Origin: JBOGGX01 sp050744245
GTDB taxonomy: Bacteria; Actinomycetota; Acidimicrobiia; Acidimicrobiales; JBOGGX01
DNA: 48,470 bases
Reading direction: 5' to 3'
Assembly (NCBI GenBank): GCA_050744245.1
Contig: JBOGGX010000078.1
Coordinates: 1-48,470, forward strand
Made by a program: the position numbers and the translations under genes. Each line of letters begins with the position of its first letter. Within the stretch, counting starts at the first letter, position 1. The notes under the pieces are model-generated. The model had not been told where the DNA came from, did not search any database, and worked only from the letters and a program-made list of their open reading frames with translations. Shown piece by piece: positions 25,399 through 33,471 of this stretch.

Positions 25399-27845
25399 AC
25401 GACCAGGTTGACGAGCTTCGGGGCCCGGATGATGACCTTCCGCGGCCGGCCGTTGCCCAGCACGTCGGCCACCCGGGCCGACGCCAGAGCCAGCCGCTCG
25501 GCGTCGGCGTCGTCGATGTCGGCGGCCACCTCGATGCGGTCGCGCAGCTTGCCGTTCACCTGGACCACCATCGTGACCGTCTCGACCCGCGCCATCTCCT
25601 CATCGGCGACCGGCCACGACCGCTCATGGATGTGCTCCGGGCCGGCGTGGCGCCTGGCCCACAACTCGGCCGTGATGTGAGGAACCATCGGCGCCATCAG
25701 CAACAGCAGGGTGTCGACCGCGAACGCGGTGCGACCCTGCTTGTACAGCAGGTTGGTGAACTCCATGCAGGAGGCCACGGCCGTGTTGTACGACCACCGC
25801 TCGTACTCGTCGGTCACCCGCACGATGAGCCGGTGGGCGGCCCGGTCGACCTCGTGGGCGGTGTCGCCGGTCGCCGGCGCGACCGCCTCCGACGCCGGCT
25901 CGGCCAGCCGCCAGACCCGGTTGAGGAACCGGGAGCAGCCCTCGATCCCGGCGTCGTCCCAGTCGACGTCGTCGGACGGCGGCCCGACGAACAGGTGGAA
26001 CAGGCGCAGGCTGTCGGCGCCGACCGTGTCGAGGTAGTGCTCGGGCGTCACCAGGTTGCCGCTCGACTTCGACATCTTCGAGCCGCCCAGCCGGATCATC
26101 CCCTGGGTGAACAGCCGGGCGAACGGCTCCCGCAGGTCGGCCGGAGCGGCGCCCAGGTCGGCCAGGGCCTTGGTGAAGAACCGGGCGTACATCAGGTGCA
26201 GGATGGCGTGCTCGACCCCGCCGATGTACTGGTCGACCGGCATCCAGCGGGCCACGGACTCCTTGGAGAACGGAGCGTCGTCGTTGCGGGGGTCGCAGAA
26301 GCGCAGGAAGTACCACGACGAGTCGACGAACGTGTCCATCGTGTCGGTCTCGCGCCGGGCCGGCCCGCCACACTCGGGACACGTCGTGGTGAGGAAGCCC
26401 TCGTGGAAGCGCAACGGTGACTCGCCGGTGGTACGGAACTCGACGTCGTCGGGCAGCAGCACCGGCAGCTGGTCGTCGGGGACAGGCAGCGCCCCGTGCT
26501 CAGCGCAGAACACGACGGGGATCGGGCACCCCCAGTAGCGCTGGCGCGACAGCAGCCAGTCGCGCAGCCGGTAGTTGATCGTCCGTCGGCCGACGGCCTC
26601 GGCCTCCAGCCACTCGATCGATCGCTCGATGGCATCGGCCTTGCCCAGCCCGTCGAGCCACTCACTGTTGATCGCCGGGCCGTCGCCGACGTAGGCCTCA
26701 CCCTCCCAGCCGTCCGGTGGCTGCACGGTGCGGACGATCGGGAGGTCGTACGCCAGGGCGAAGTCCCAGTCGCGCTGGTCCTGGCCGGGGACGGCCATGA
26801 TGGCGCCGGTGCCGTAGGTCATGAGGACATAGTCGGCCAGGTAGACGGGCACCGGCCGACGGGTGAAGGGGTTGAAGGCGTATGCCCCGCTGAACACGCC
26901 GCGCTTCTCGAGCGGGCCCTCGCCCGAGATGCGCTCGAGCTCGGTCTCCTGCTCGACCCGGTCGACGAACGCCTCGACCTCCGCCCGCCGCTCGGCGGTG
27001 GTGATGTCGGCCACCAGCGGGTGGTCGGGCGCCAGAACGCAGAACGTCATCCCGAAGCTCGTGTCCGGTCGGGTGGTGAACACCCTGAACGACCGGTCGG
27101 CGGGGTCGAGCGTCCCGTCGGCCGCGCAGACGCGCATCTCGAACTCGGCGCCGTGGGAGCGGCCGATCCAGTTGCGCTGCATGGTCTTGACCTTTTCGGG
27201 CCAGTCGAGGTCGTCGAGGTCGTCGAGGAGCTGGTCGGCGTACTCGGTGATCTTGAAGAACCACTGGGCCAGCTCGCGCCGCTCGACCTTGTCGCCCGAG
27301 CGCTCGCAGGTGCCGGCCAGCACCTGCTCGTTGGCGAGCACGGTGTGACAGCCGGGGCACCAGTTGACCGGCGCCTTCTTGCGGTAGGCCAGCCCCGCCC
27401 TCAGCAACTGCAGGAAGATCCACTGGGTCCAGTGGATGTAGCTCGGGTCGTGGCTCTTGACGAGCCGCCGCCAGTCGTAGGCCGCACCGATGCGCTCGAT
27501 CGACGCCGTGAGCTCGGCGATGCGGTCCTCGGTGAACCGCCGGGGGTGCTCGCCGGTCTTGATGGCCGCGTTCTCCGCCGGGAGGCCGAAGCTGTCGAAC
27601 CCCATCGGGCTCAGGACCCCGTGGCCGTGCATCGTCCGGTAGCGGACGATCAGGTCGCCGAAGGTGTAGTTGCGCACGTGGCCCATGTGGGCCGGGCCGG
27701 AGGGATAGGGGTACATGCAGAGGAGGTAGAGCGGCGCCCGAGGATCGTCGTTGTCGATCTCGTAGGTGCCCATCTGACGCCAGCGTTCCTGCCATCGGCG
27801 CTCGATGGCCTGGGGGTCGTAGCCCTCGCGGGGGGTTTCGGCCAT
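25395..27845 (-). CDS. leuS: Leucine-tRNA ligase
   Basis: LeuRS charges tRNA-Leu and edits mischarged amino acids. The 816-residue protein has the HIGH-type motif as YPSGPAHMGHVRNY, the class I fold and the CP1 editing insertion (with TYGTGAIMAVPGQDQRDWDFA). It has the zinc-type Cys-pair segments NWCPGCHTVLANE and TTCPECGGPA, and GSKMSKSSGN. ATG 27845 was chosen (MAETPREGYDPQAIERRWQ), since the family begins near here; an in-frame start 45 bases upstream adds Arg/Pro-rich residues. It heads the run with the tandem GNAT. The 170-base gap upstream, toward tRNA-Ala, contains an inverted repeat, but I found no T-box. Confidence 0.97.
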   Translation of the reverse strand: MAETPREGYDPQAIERRWQERWRQMGTYEIDNDDPRAPLYLLCMYPYPSGPAHMGHVRNYTFGDLIVRYRTMHGHGVLSPMGFDSFGLPAENAAIKTGEHPRRFTEDRIAELTASIERIGAAYDWRRLVKSHDPSYIHWTQWIFLQLLRAGLAYRKKAPVNWCPGCHTVLANEQVLAGTCERSGDKVERRELAQWFFKITEYADQLLDDLDDLDWPEKVKTMQRNWIGRSHGAEFEMRVCAADGTLDPADRSFRVFTTRPDTSFGMTFCVLAPDHPLVADITTAERRAEVEAFVDRVEQETELERISGEGPLEKRGVFSGAYAFNPFTRRPVPVYLADYVLMTYGTGAIMAVPGQDQRDWDFALAYDLPIVRTVQPPDGWEGEAYVGDGPAINSEWLDGLGKADAIERSIEWLEAEAVGRRTINYRLRDWLLSRQRYWGCPIPVVFCAEHGALPVPDDQLPVLLPDDVEFRTTGESPLRFHEGFLTTTCPECGGPARRETDTMDTFVDSSWYFLRFCDPRNDDAPFSKESVARWMPVDQYIGGVEHAILHLMYARFFTKALADLGAAPADLREPFARLFTQGMIRLGGSKMSKSSGNLVTPEHYLDTVGADSLRLFHLFVGPPSDDVDWDDAGIEGCSRFLNRVWRLAEPASEAVAPATGDTAHEVDRAAHRLIVRVTDEYERWSYNTAVASCMEFTNLLYKQGRTAFAVDTLLLLMAPMVPHITAELWARRHAGPEHIHERSWPVADEEMARVETVTMVVQVNGKLRDRIEVAADIDDADAERLALASARVADVLGNGRPRKVIIRAPKLVNLVV

Positions 27846-27927
27846 GGCCGACCATGCTACCGACGGCCTGACCTGGGGCCGAGGGCGCACGAGGTCCCGG
27901 GGTTACGGGTTCGGCCGTTCCGCTGTC

Positions 27928-27976
27928 GTACCCCCTCGGTACTGCTGGGAACATGTGTTCCGTCTGCGAGGGGTAC
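27928..27976. repeat. Nested inverted repeat between leuS and tRNA-Ala
   Basis: The outer arms GTACCCC(C)TCG (27928-27938) and CGAGGGGTAC (27967-27976) pair with one bulged C. The inner arms GGAACA (27948-27953) and TGTTCC (27956-27961) are separated by 2 bases. The inner and outer centres nearly coincide. On either strand this would fold as a two-part hairpin, so it could belong to the leuS leader or be an operator. No T-box consensus is present. Confidence 0.5.
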
Positions 27977-27996
27977 GAGGCGAGGGTGGCGGCTGC

Positions 27997-28002
27997 TAGC
28001 CT
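27997..28002 (+). promoter_or_regulatory. Probable -10 box for tRNA-Ala
   Basis: TAGCCT at 27997-28002 continues as TAGCCTGTCG, the same ten bases as the proposed rpsT promoter. It places a start point about seven bases before the tRNA. A -35 at the right spacing is poor (GTACGA), so the assignment rests on position and the shared box. Confidence 0.4.
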
Positions 28003-28015
28003 GTCGACTCCCTCT

Positions 28016-28088
28016 GGGGGTGTAGCTCAGTTGGAAGAGCGCCACCATGGCATGGTGGAAGTCGGCGGTTCGAGTCCGCTCACCTCCA
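28016..28088 (+). tRNA. tRNA-Ala (anticodon GGC)
   Basis: The 73-base cloverleaf is complete. The acceptor stem pairs GGGGGTG (28016-28022) with CACCTCC (28081-28087), giving a G3-U70 wobble pair, the known identity element for alanine. The D arm is GCTC/GAGC. The anticodon stem CCACC/GGTGG holds the 7-base loop ATGGCAT with anticodon GGC (reads GCC and GCU). The T arm is GGCGG-TTCGAGT-CCGCT with one G-U pair. The discriminator base is A (28088). CCA is not encoded. There is no intron in the gene; the decayed homing-endonuclease-like gene starts 15 bases downstream. Confidence 0.95.
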
Positions 28089-28103
28089 CGCTCCGTAGTG
28101 AGG

Positions 28104-28945
28104 ATGCCGAGAGTCGACGACTTGGCTTCTTCCCTGGCGGAGTCCTCGCGGGCGAGGGGTCCTTCTACATCACGAGGAAGCCAACCCCGTACCGCGACGG
28201 GGCGGCCCGCCCGAGGTTCGTGTTCCAGATGGCCATGACCCGCGACCGACTCCTGTTGCAGCAGCTTCGGGCGTTCCTCGGTTTCGGCGCGGTACGGCAG
28301 GAGCGGCACCGTGACCCGCGGTGGGCTCAGGCAGCCGTGTTCACCGTTGGATCGCTCAAGGCCCATCACGCGGCCACGATCCCCTTCGCCGAGACCTTCC
28401 TGCCTCGGTTCAGTGCGAAGTGAGTTCAGTACGTCACCTGGCGCGACGCGTTGCTGCGACACGAGATCGAGCGACCGAGTCGCTACGGAAAGGGCCTACG
28501 CGCTGTTCGGTCGACTGGTGTGACCGGCCGGTCCGTGGGCGCGGGCCTGTGCCGGCACCACTACTACGGTGCTGGAACCGGGCGCCGGTTCGTGTTCCCC
28601 GTCAGCGTCGGGGCAGCCGACGCCGCCAGCGTGGAGATGCTGCGCCACTTCCTCGGCATCGGCTACGTCCGCCGGTCGCCTCGGAGGCGACCACACTTCG
28701 ACGACGTGGCCACCTACTCGGTCGGCACGATCGGCGACCTGCTCGGCGTGGTGGTGCCGGTCATGGACGATCACCTGATGGCCTCGCACATTCGGGACCA
28801 GTACCTCGCCTGGCGGGCCGAGCTTCTCGACTTCTGGGAACACCGGGCCAAGCGGGTTCGATCCTGCCTCGTCGAGGGGTGCGACCAACCACGCCGGGCC
28901 AAGGGACCCTGCCGGCACCACTACTACCTGCGGTACAGGCGATGA
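28104..28945 (+). pseudogene. Decayed two-module LAGLIDADG homing-endonuclease-like gene with zinc knuckles
   Basis: The coding sequence is shattered but readable. ATG 28104 opens with MPRVDDLA in one frame. The next frame gives GFFPGGVLAGEGSFYITRK (a GxxAGEGSF LAGLIDADG-type helix), FVFQMAMTRDRLLLQQLRAFLG and WAQAAVFTVGSLKAHHA, ending SAK-TGA at 28421-28423. The same frame continues after that stop (TWRDALLRHEIERPSRYGKG). A short stretch in another frame carries CSVDWCDRPVRGRG, then the previous frame resumes with LCRHHYY, a second homing-type half (FVFPVSVGAADAASVEMLRHFLG, ATYSVGTIGDLLGVVVP) and a second knuckle CLVEGCDQPRRAKGPCRHHYY. Each module is thus a half-endonuclease plus C-X4-C-X9-C-X2-H. 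There is one nonsense codon and three frame shifts. It stands alone 15 bases after intact tRNA-Ala. Confidence 0.72.
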
Positions 28946-28948
28946 GCG

Positions 28949-29527
28949 CTACCAGCGGTGGGCGACGTCGATCACGACCCGGCGGCCCGACCCGGGGCCC
29001 GCCAGGGCGAAGACCCTGAACGGCAGCCGGGCCCGGACGCCGAGCCCGAACGTGGTCTGGCCCTCGAACGTGCCGGCGAAGGCGGCCTGCCGGAACGTCC
29101 GGAACCCGCTCACGTTCACGATGCGGGCCCGATCGGCCGGGGCGTAGGTCGACGTGCCGGTGTTCACATCGAAGTTGTTGGCGCGCACCACCGACTGGAT
29201 GAAGGCGCCGCCCGCCAGGGCCACCGGGGCACCCGAGCCGTCCTCGGTCACCTGGGCCACGTACCCGGCGTGGTAGCCGTTGGCCTGCGGACCGGGGGCG
29301 CTCACCGGCGCGGCCAGGTCGACGACCAGTCGGTCAAAGCAGGCGTGCCGGCCGGCCCGGACGTTGGTGATCGGCACGGTTGTCATCGCGGGGTCCTGTT
29401 TCAGCAACGAGCCCCAGGTGATGCCGCAGTACGCCGGCCGCGCCCGCCCCGACGCCGCTCCCACCACGGTCGCCGATCCGGCGACGAGCCCCAGCCCGGC
29501 CGCCACCACTACGAGGAACCTCCGCAT
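28949..29527 (-). CDS. Exported AMIN-like domain protein
   Basis: The 192-residue protein starts at ATG 29527 (MRRFLVVVAAGLGLVAG), with AGGAGCAGG just upstream; a start 42 bases earlier would add a charged tail before the signal. The signal peptide ends near residue 25 (VGAASG). The rest is a beta-rich domain with HACFDRLVVDLAAPV and a terminal FGLGVRARLPFRVFALAGPGSGRRVVIDVAHRW. This matches the AMIN-like family of short actinobacterial exported proteins thought to bind cell-wall material. It ends three bases from the decayed homing gene on the opposite strand. Confidence 0.72.
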   Translation of the reverse strand: MRRFLVVVAAGLGLVAGSATVVGAASGRARPAYCGITWGSLLKQDPAMTTVPITNVRAGRHACFDRLVVDLAAPVSAPGPQANGYHAGYVAQVTEDGSGAPVALAGGAFIQSVVRANNFDVNTGTSTYAPADRARIVNVSGFRTFRQAAFAGTFEGQTTFGLGVRARLPFRVFALAGPGSGRRVVIDVAHRW

Positions 29528-29615
29528 CGCCCGCCTGCTCCTTTCGGGCCCTCGAGTGCGGGCCGCCACCCCGACCGACGCCGACCTCGGGCGCCCGGTT
29601 GACAGCGAGCGGGCG

Positions 29616-31184
29616 CTATCCCGCCGGGATCCCGCGATCTCGCAGCACCGCCATCGCCGCGTTGCGGCCGTTGACCGCGATCACGCTGCCGCCCGGGTGG
29701 GTGCCCGCTCCACACAGGTACACGCCGTCGGCGCCGGTGCGGTACGGGAGCCGGCGCTCCCACATGTGCTCGGGGAGACACTCGCCCTGGAAGATGTGCC
29801 CGCCGGTCAGACCGATTCTGGCCTCGATGTCGGGCGGGCCGTCGATGTTGCGCGCCTCCACCAGGTCGGCGAACCCGGGGGCGTACCGCTCGATCGAGGC
29901 CGTGACCCGGCCGCCGACGTCGTCGCGATGGTCGTCCCACGAGCCGTCGGCGAACGCGTAGGGCACGTACTGGCAGAACGCGCTGAGCACGTGCCTGCCT
30001 TCTGGCGCGATCGACGGGTCGTACGGGGTCTGGAAATACAGCTCGCACCACAGCTCGTCGGTGACGGAACCCCGCTGGGCGGCGAGGAACGAGGCATGCA
30101 TGGCGTCGGCGCCGGTCGTGATCTCGACCTGGGCCCGAGTGGCGTGGGGCGCGCCGAAGTCGGGGAGCCCGCGCAGGGCAAAGGTGACCTTGACCACCGG
30201 CGAGAGGCGGGGCACGGCCTCGACCGCCGCCGCCAACGCCGAGGGCGCCTCCTTCCCGAGCAACGAGACGGTGCGGGCCGGGTCGGCGTTGGCCACGACC
30301 ACGGGGGCGCGCACCATGCCACCGGACTCGAGCTCGACGCCGTCCCCGGGAACGATGCGGGCCACCGCCGCCTCGGTGACGACCACCGCACCCGCCTCCT
30401 GGGCCGCCTCGGCGATGGCGGCCGACACCACCCCCATCCCGCCGGGGACGAAGCCCCATGCCCCCGGCGAGCCACCGAGGCGGCCGCTGCCGTGGTGGAA
30501 CTCGATCGAGGCCGTTCCTGGGTCGAAGGGTGAGGCGTTGGTGCCGATCACCCCCTGACCGGCGTACGCCGCCACCAGCCGCTCGTCCTTGAAGAAGCTG
30601 CGGAGGTGGTCGACCTGGGACTGCTCGAACAGGGCGTCGACCAGCTCGGGATCGGCGAGCCTGGCCTCGATCTCCTCCCTCGCCGGCGGCTCGCCCAGCC
30701 AGACGTCCCTGTCGCCTTCGGGGCGGAGCGCGTCACGGACCCTGTCCCAGAACGACCGGCGGGCGAAGTAGGCCTCGACGTCGACCGGCGACAGCCGCTC
30801 GACCTCCTCGGCCGTGCGCTTGTCATCGGCCCAACTGGTCAGGTGGCTGCCGTCGGGGAACGGGACGAAGTAGTCGGGGTCGACCAGGATGGGTCGGAAG
30901 CCACGCCGGGCCAGTCCCAGCTCGTCGACCACGATGGGGTGCAGCAGGCCGACCAGGTACGCACAGGGCGAGATGCGGTAGCCGGGCCACGGCTCCTCGA
31001 CCGTCGCCGCGCCACCGATCCGGTCGCGCCGTTCGAGCACGACCACCCGCTGACCGGCCCGGGCCAGGTAGGCCGCCGCGGTCAACCCGTTGTGCCCCCC
31101 TCCGACGACGACGACGTCCCAGCGGCGACCGACGACGTCGGCGATCGGGGTCGACGGCCGCAGCCGAGCCAGCAGCGAGGTCAT
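29616..31184 (-). CDS. Phytoene-dehydrogenase-like FAD oxidoreductase
   Basis: The 522-residue protein has an N-terminal FAD-binding Rossmann motif VVVVGGGHNGLTAAAYLARAGQ followed by VVVLERRDRIGGAA. A C-terminal FAD contact, HPGGSVIAVNGRNAAMAVL, lies near the end, as in CrtI-type desaturases and the PYROXD2-like subgroup. Nothing else of carotenoid synthesis is nearby, so the substrate is open; PYROXD2-type NAD(P)/FAD-dependent oxidoreductase is a safer description. The start ATG 31184 lies four bases after the rsfS stop, so it continues the nuoF-pncA-pncB-nadD-lytR-rsfS run. The AMIN-like gene follows 88 bases downstream. Confidence 0.82.
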   Translation of the reverse strand: MTSLLARLRPSTPIADVVGRRWDVVVVGGGHNGLTAAAYLARAGQRVVVLERRDRIGGAATVEEPWPGYRISPCAYLVGLLHPIVVDELGLARRGFRPILVDPDYFVPFPDGSHLTSWADDKRTAEEVERLSPVDVEAYFARRSFWDRVRDALRPEGDRDVWLGEPPAREEIEARLADPELVDALFEQSQVDHLRSFFKDERLVAAYAGQGVIGTNASPFDPGTASIEFHHGSGRLGGSPGAWGFVPGGMGVVSAAIAEAAQEAGAVVVTEAAVARIVPGDGVELESGGMVRAPVVVANADPARTVSLLGKEAPSALAAAVEAVPRLSPVVKVTFALRGLPDFGAPHATRAQVEITTGADAMHASFLAAQRGSVTDELWCELYFQTPYDPSIAPEGRHVLSAFCQYVPYAFADGSWDDHRDDVGGRVTASIERYAPGFADLVEARNIDGPPDIEARIGLTGGHIFQGECLPEHMWERRLPYRTGADGVYLCGAGTHPGGSVIAVNGRNAAMAVLRDRGIPAG

Positions 31185-31188
31185 GCGG

Positions 31189-31566
31189 CTAGGGACCGCC
31201 CGTCGGCGCCGACACGGTGTCCCACGCCACCCGGGGGACGTCGGACCACAGCCGTTCGAGCTCGTAGTAGTCGCGCGCCTCCTTCAGGAACACGTGCACC
31301 ACGAAGTCGCCGTAGTCCATCAAGACCCAGCGCAGGTCGTCGCGGCCCTCGAGCCGCAGCGGCTTCGGGCCGCCGGCCTCGACGATCGCCCGCTCGATCT
31401 CGTCGGTGACGGTTCGCACCTGGCGGGTGTTGCGCCCGCTGGCGATGACGAAGTAGTCGCAGATGGCCAGCACGTCGCCGACCTCGAGGATCACCGGGTC
31501 GGCGGCCTGCTTCTCGGCCGCCGATCGGGCGGCGACGATCGGCCACGCGGTCTCACGTTCAGTCAG
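31189..31566 (-). CDS. rsfS: Ribosome silencing factor RsfS
   Basis: RsfS (RsfA/Iojap) binds L14 and blocks subunit joining in starvation. The conserved core is ADPVILEVGDVLAICDYFVIASG, PLRLEGRDDLRWVLMDYGDFVVHVF and YYELERLWSD. I set the start at CTG 31566 (125 residues, the family length). A perfect AAGGAG sits nine bases upstream, and the start overlaps the LytR_C stop by eight bases (31559-31566). The only ATG, at 31629, would overlap the upstream gene by 70 bases with no good ribosome binding site. A CTG start is rare, so this is a proposal. nadD is two genes upstream, the usual partner in actinobacteria. Confidence 0.85.
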   Translation of the reverse strand: MTERETAWPIVAARSAAEKQAADPVILEVGDVLAICDYFVIASGRNTRQVRTVTDEIERAIVEAGGPKPLRLEGRDDLRWVLMDYGDFVVHVFLKEARDYYELERLWSDVPRVAWDTVSAPTGGP

Positions 31567-32893
31567 TTGTCGTTGCTCCTTGCTCGCTGACCCGCTGGGC
31601 CAGATCGCGACCGACGACGATGGTGACATCGAAGGCGTCGGTGCCGAATGATGTCGACGTGACGTCGCCCACGCCCAGCGCGGCCTGCATCCGTACGGCC
31701 TGGTCGCGTGGTGTCAGGCTGTCATAGCGCACGTCCGTGGCAGCGTACGTGAACCGGTCGGCGTTGCCGATGGCGACCACCTGGGCCCCCGCCCCGACCA
31801 GCGGCTCGACCAGCGCCCGCACGGTTTCGGGCGACCCCGCCCCGTCGAGGATGCGCACCCGCACCCGGGAACCAGGGAAGGCTGCGGTCGGCAGCGGGAT
31901 GATGCGGGCGACCAGCGTCGAGATCTCGGTCGCGACCGGCGCGAAGGCGTCGGGCCGTTCGTCCGTGCTCTCGATCTCGTCCACCGGCAGCGTCTGGTAC
32001 ACGACCGAGCCCCTCGCCAGCCGGGTGATGAAGTGTCCGAGACCGGTGCCGCCCTCGCCGGGCACCGCCGCCGTGGGATCGGGCGACGCGGCGACGGCCG
32101 CGACCCACGCCTCCCACAGGAGCTGGTGGCGAACCAGGCGGTTGAGATCGCTCTCGCCGGGACCGCCCACCGCCAAGTACGGGCCCACCTGGTCGGCGGC
32201 CAGCTCGAGCGGGCCGGCATCGAACACCACCTCGTCGCCCGCCGCATTCTCGCCTTCGATGGCGTCCGGGTTGTCGAATCGGATCGGCGCGACCGGCGCC
32301 GTCATGGCGGCCCACCGGGCGCCGTCGACCTCGATCGTGTCGGTGAAGCTGGCGTTGAGGACGCCTGCGGTCGCCGCCCGCACCCCGTCGACCCCGGCCA
32401 CCTCGAACGCGCCCCGGAGCCGGTCGAAGCCGAAGGCCCGCGTGCTGGCATCGGTGACCGTGTCGGGCGGGACGAACAGGACCGATCCCCCGCCGCCGGG
32501 ATTGGCCAGCGACAACACGGTGAGGTCGAGCAGCTGGCCGGCCCCGGTGTGCACGATCAGCGCCACCGGGGTGGGCTCGACGATGGCTTCGTAGCCGGGC
32601 TCGCCCGGAGCCAGCGTGTCCTCGACCAGCCGGCCCCCTCTGCTGGACAGTACGGCCTGCACCCCGAGGTAGCCGAAGGCGGGTATGGCCGCGGCGAGCA
32701 GGGCGATGGTGACGGCGAACGCGATGCGGTCACGGCGCCGGTGGCTGCGGGCGTGACGTCGAGCCGTCCTGACGCCGGTCGGCCCGATCGTCGGCCCGAT
32801 CGTCGGTCCGATCGCCGGCTCGTCGGCGGCGTCCTCCCCCGGATCGACGGCCGACCCGTCGACGTCGACGCTGGTCTCGGTCGGTTCGTTCAC
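31559..32893 (-). CDS. LytR C-terminal domain protein with a degenerate LCP-like region
   Basis: The 444-residue protein has a cytoplasmic N-terminal tail with three tandem IGPT repeats (about 27-39), a basic patch (RRHARSHRRRDR) and a membrane helix (about 56-80). An extracytoplasmic region resembles LytR-CpsA-Psr domains in outline (FVPPDTVTDAS, DTIEVDGARWAAM), but I cannot find the conserved Arg set, so catalysis is doubtful. The C-terminal LytR_C domain (about 345-440) has VRVRILDGAGSPETVRALVEPL and ends DVTIVVGRDLA. LCP proteins transfer wall polymers to peptidoglycan; this one may be a non-enzymatic relative. The start is GTG 32893, overlapping the nadD stop (GTGA). It sits between nadD and rsfS, as LytR_C proteins do in related genomes. 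Confidence 0.78.
   Translation of the reverse strand: MNEPTETSVDVDGSAVDPGEDAADEPAIGPTIGPTIGPTGVRTARRHARSHRRRDRIAFAVTIALLAAAIPAFGYLGVQAVLSSRGGRLVEDTLAPGEPGYEAIVEPTPVALIVHTGAGQLLDLTVLSLANPGGGGSVLFVPPDTVTDASTRAFGFDRLRGAFEVAGVDGVRAATAGVLNASFTDTIEVDGARWAAMTAPVAPIRFDNPDAIEGENAAGDEVVFDAGPLELAADQVGPYLAVGGPGESDLNRLVRHQLLWEAWVAAVAASPDPTAAVPGEGGTGLGHFITRLARGSVVYQTLPVDEIESTDERPDAFAPVATEISTLVARIIPLPTAAFPGSRVRVRILDGAGSPETVRALVEPLVGAGAQVVAIGNADRFTYAATDVRYDSLTPRDQAVRMQAALGVGDVTSTSFGTDAFDVTIVVGRDLAQRVSEQGATTTD
32777..32812. repeat. 12-bp tandem repeat, three units
   Basis: Three units of 12 bases (GGTCGGCCCGAT-like; units differ at one or two positions) encode the IGPT-IGPT-IGPT run in the LytR_C protein on the minus strand. 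The period is a multiple of three, so copy-number change would leave the frame intact, a hallmark of slippage-prone coding repeats. No function is evident. Confidence 0.75.
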
Positions 32894-33471
32894 CGGTAGA
32901 GACCGCGTCCCGCGATCGAGTCGATCACCGACGGCGTCAACAGGTAGTCGAGGGGCCGCCCGTCGGCGACCCTGGCCCGCAGGTCGGTGCTCGACACCTC
33001 GAGACGCGGCGTCTCCACCCGAACCCAGTCCCAGCCGGGCGGCGGCTGCTCCTCGACCGCGCCCGGCCGGGTGACGATGACGATCGTGGCCAGGTCCTTG
33101 ACCTCATCCACCCTGTCCCACGTGGGCAGGCTGGCCGCGGCGTCGCTGCCGACGATGAGGAACAGCTCCCGCGTCGGGTCCTCGTCGCGCAGCTCCGACA
33201 GGGTGTCGGCCGTGTAGGAGACGCCCCCGCGCCGGATCTCGAGGTCGCTCACCTCGAGGCCGTCGACATCGCCCACCGCGGCCTGGCACATGGCCAACCG
33301 GTCGTCGGCCGTGCTCACGTCGCGGCTGCCGGACTTCTGCCACGGGTCGTGGGCCACGACCATCAGCACCCGGTCGAGGTCGAGGTCGAAGCGTACGTTC
33401 ACCGCGACCACCAGATGCCCGACGTGCGGTGGGTCGAACGTCCCGCCGAAGACCCCGAGGCGCTCCGCCAT
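32890..33471 (-). CDS. nadD: Nicotinate-nucleotide adenylyltransferase NadD
   Basis: NadD adenylates nicotinic acid mononucleotide with ATP to give NaAD, the step before NAD synthetase. The 193-residue protein begins MAERLGVFGGTFDPPHVGHLVVA, the (H/T)xGH nucleotidyltransferase motif. A ribose/phosphate-binding segment (SSTDLRARVADGRPLDYLLTPSVIDSI) follows near the end. ATG 33471 was chosen because it overlaps the pncB stop in a TGATG junction. It is followed by the LytR_C gene and rsfS, the common actinobacterial order. Together with pncA and pncB it supplies three consecutive steps of the nicotinamide salvage route. Confidence 0.95.
   Translation of the reverse strand: MAERLGVFGGTFDPPHVGHLVVAVNVRFDLDLDRVLMVVAHDPWQKSGSRDVSTADDRLAMCQAAVGDVDGLEVSDLEIRRGGVSYTADTLSELRDEDPTRELFLIVGSDAAASLPTWDRVDEVKDLATIVIVTRPGAVEEQPPPGWDWVRVETPRLEVSSTDLRARVADGRPLDYLLTPSVIDSIAGRGLYR

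Noticed and set aside
27846..28015. Possible T-box leader for leuS (GAGGGGGTACGACAGCGG on the minus strand)
   Set aside because: It lacks the invariant GGUACCGCG core and no specifier loop or antiterminator could be built.
28016..28103. tRNA-Ala as an integration site (attB) for a mobile island
   Set aside because: No integrase gene and no visible second copy of the tRNA 3' end in the window.
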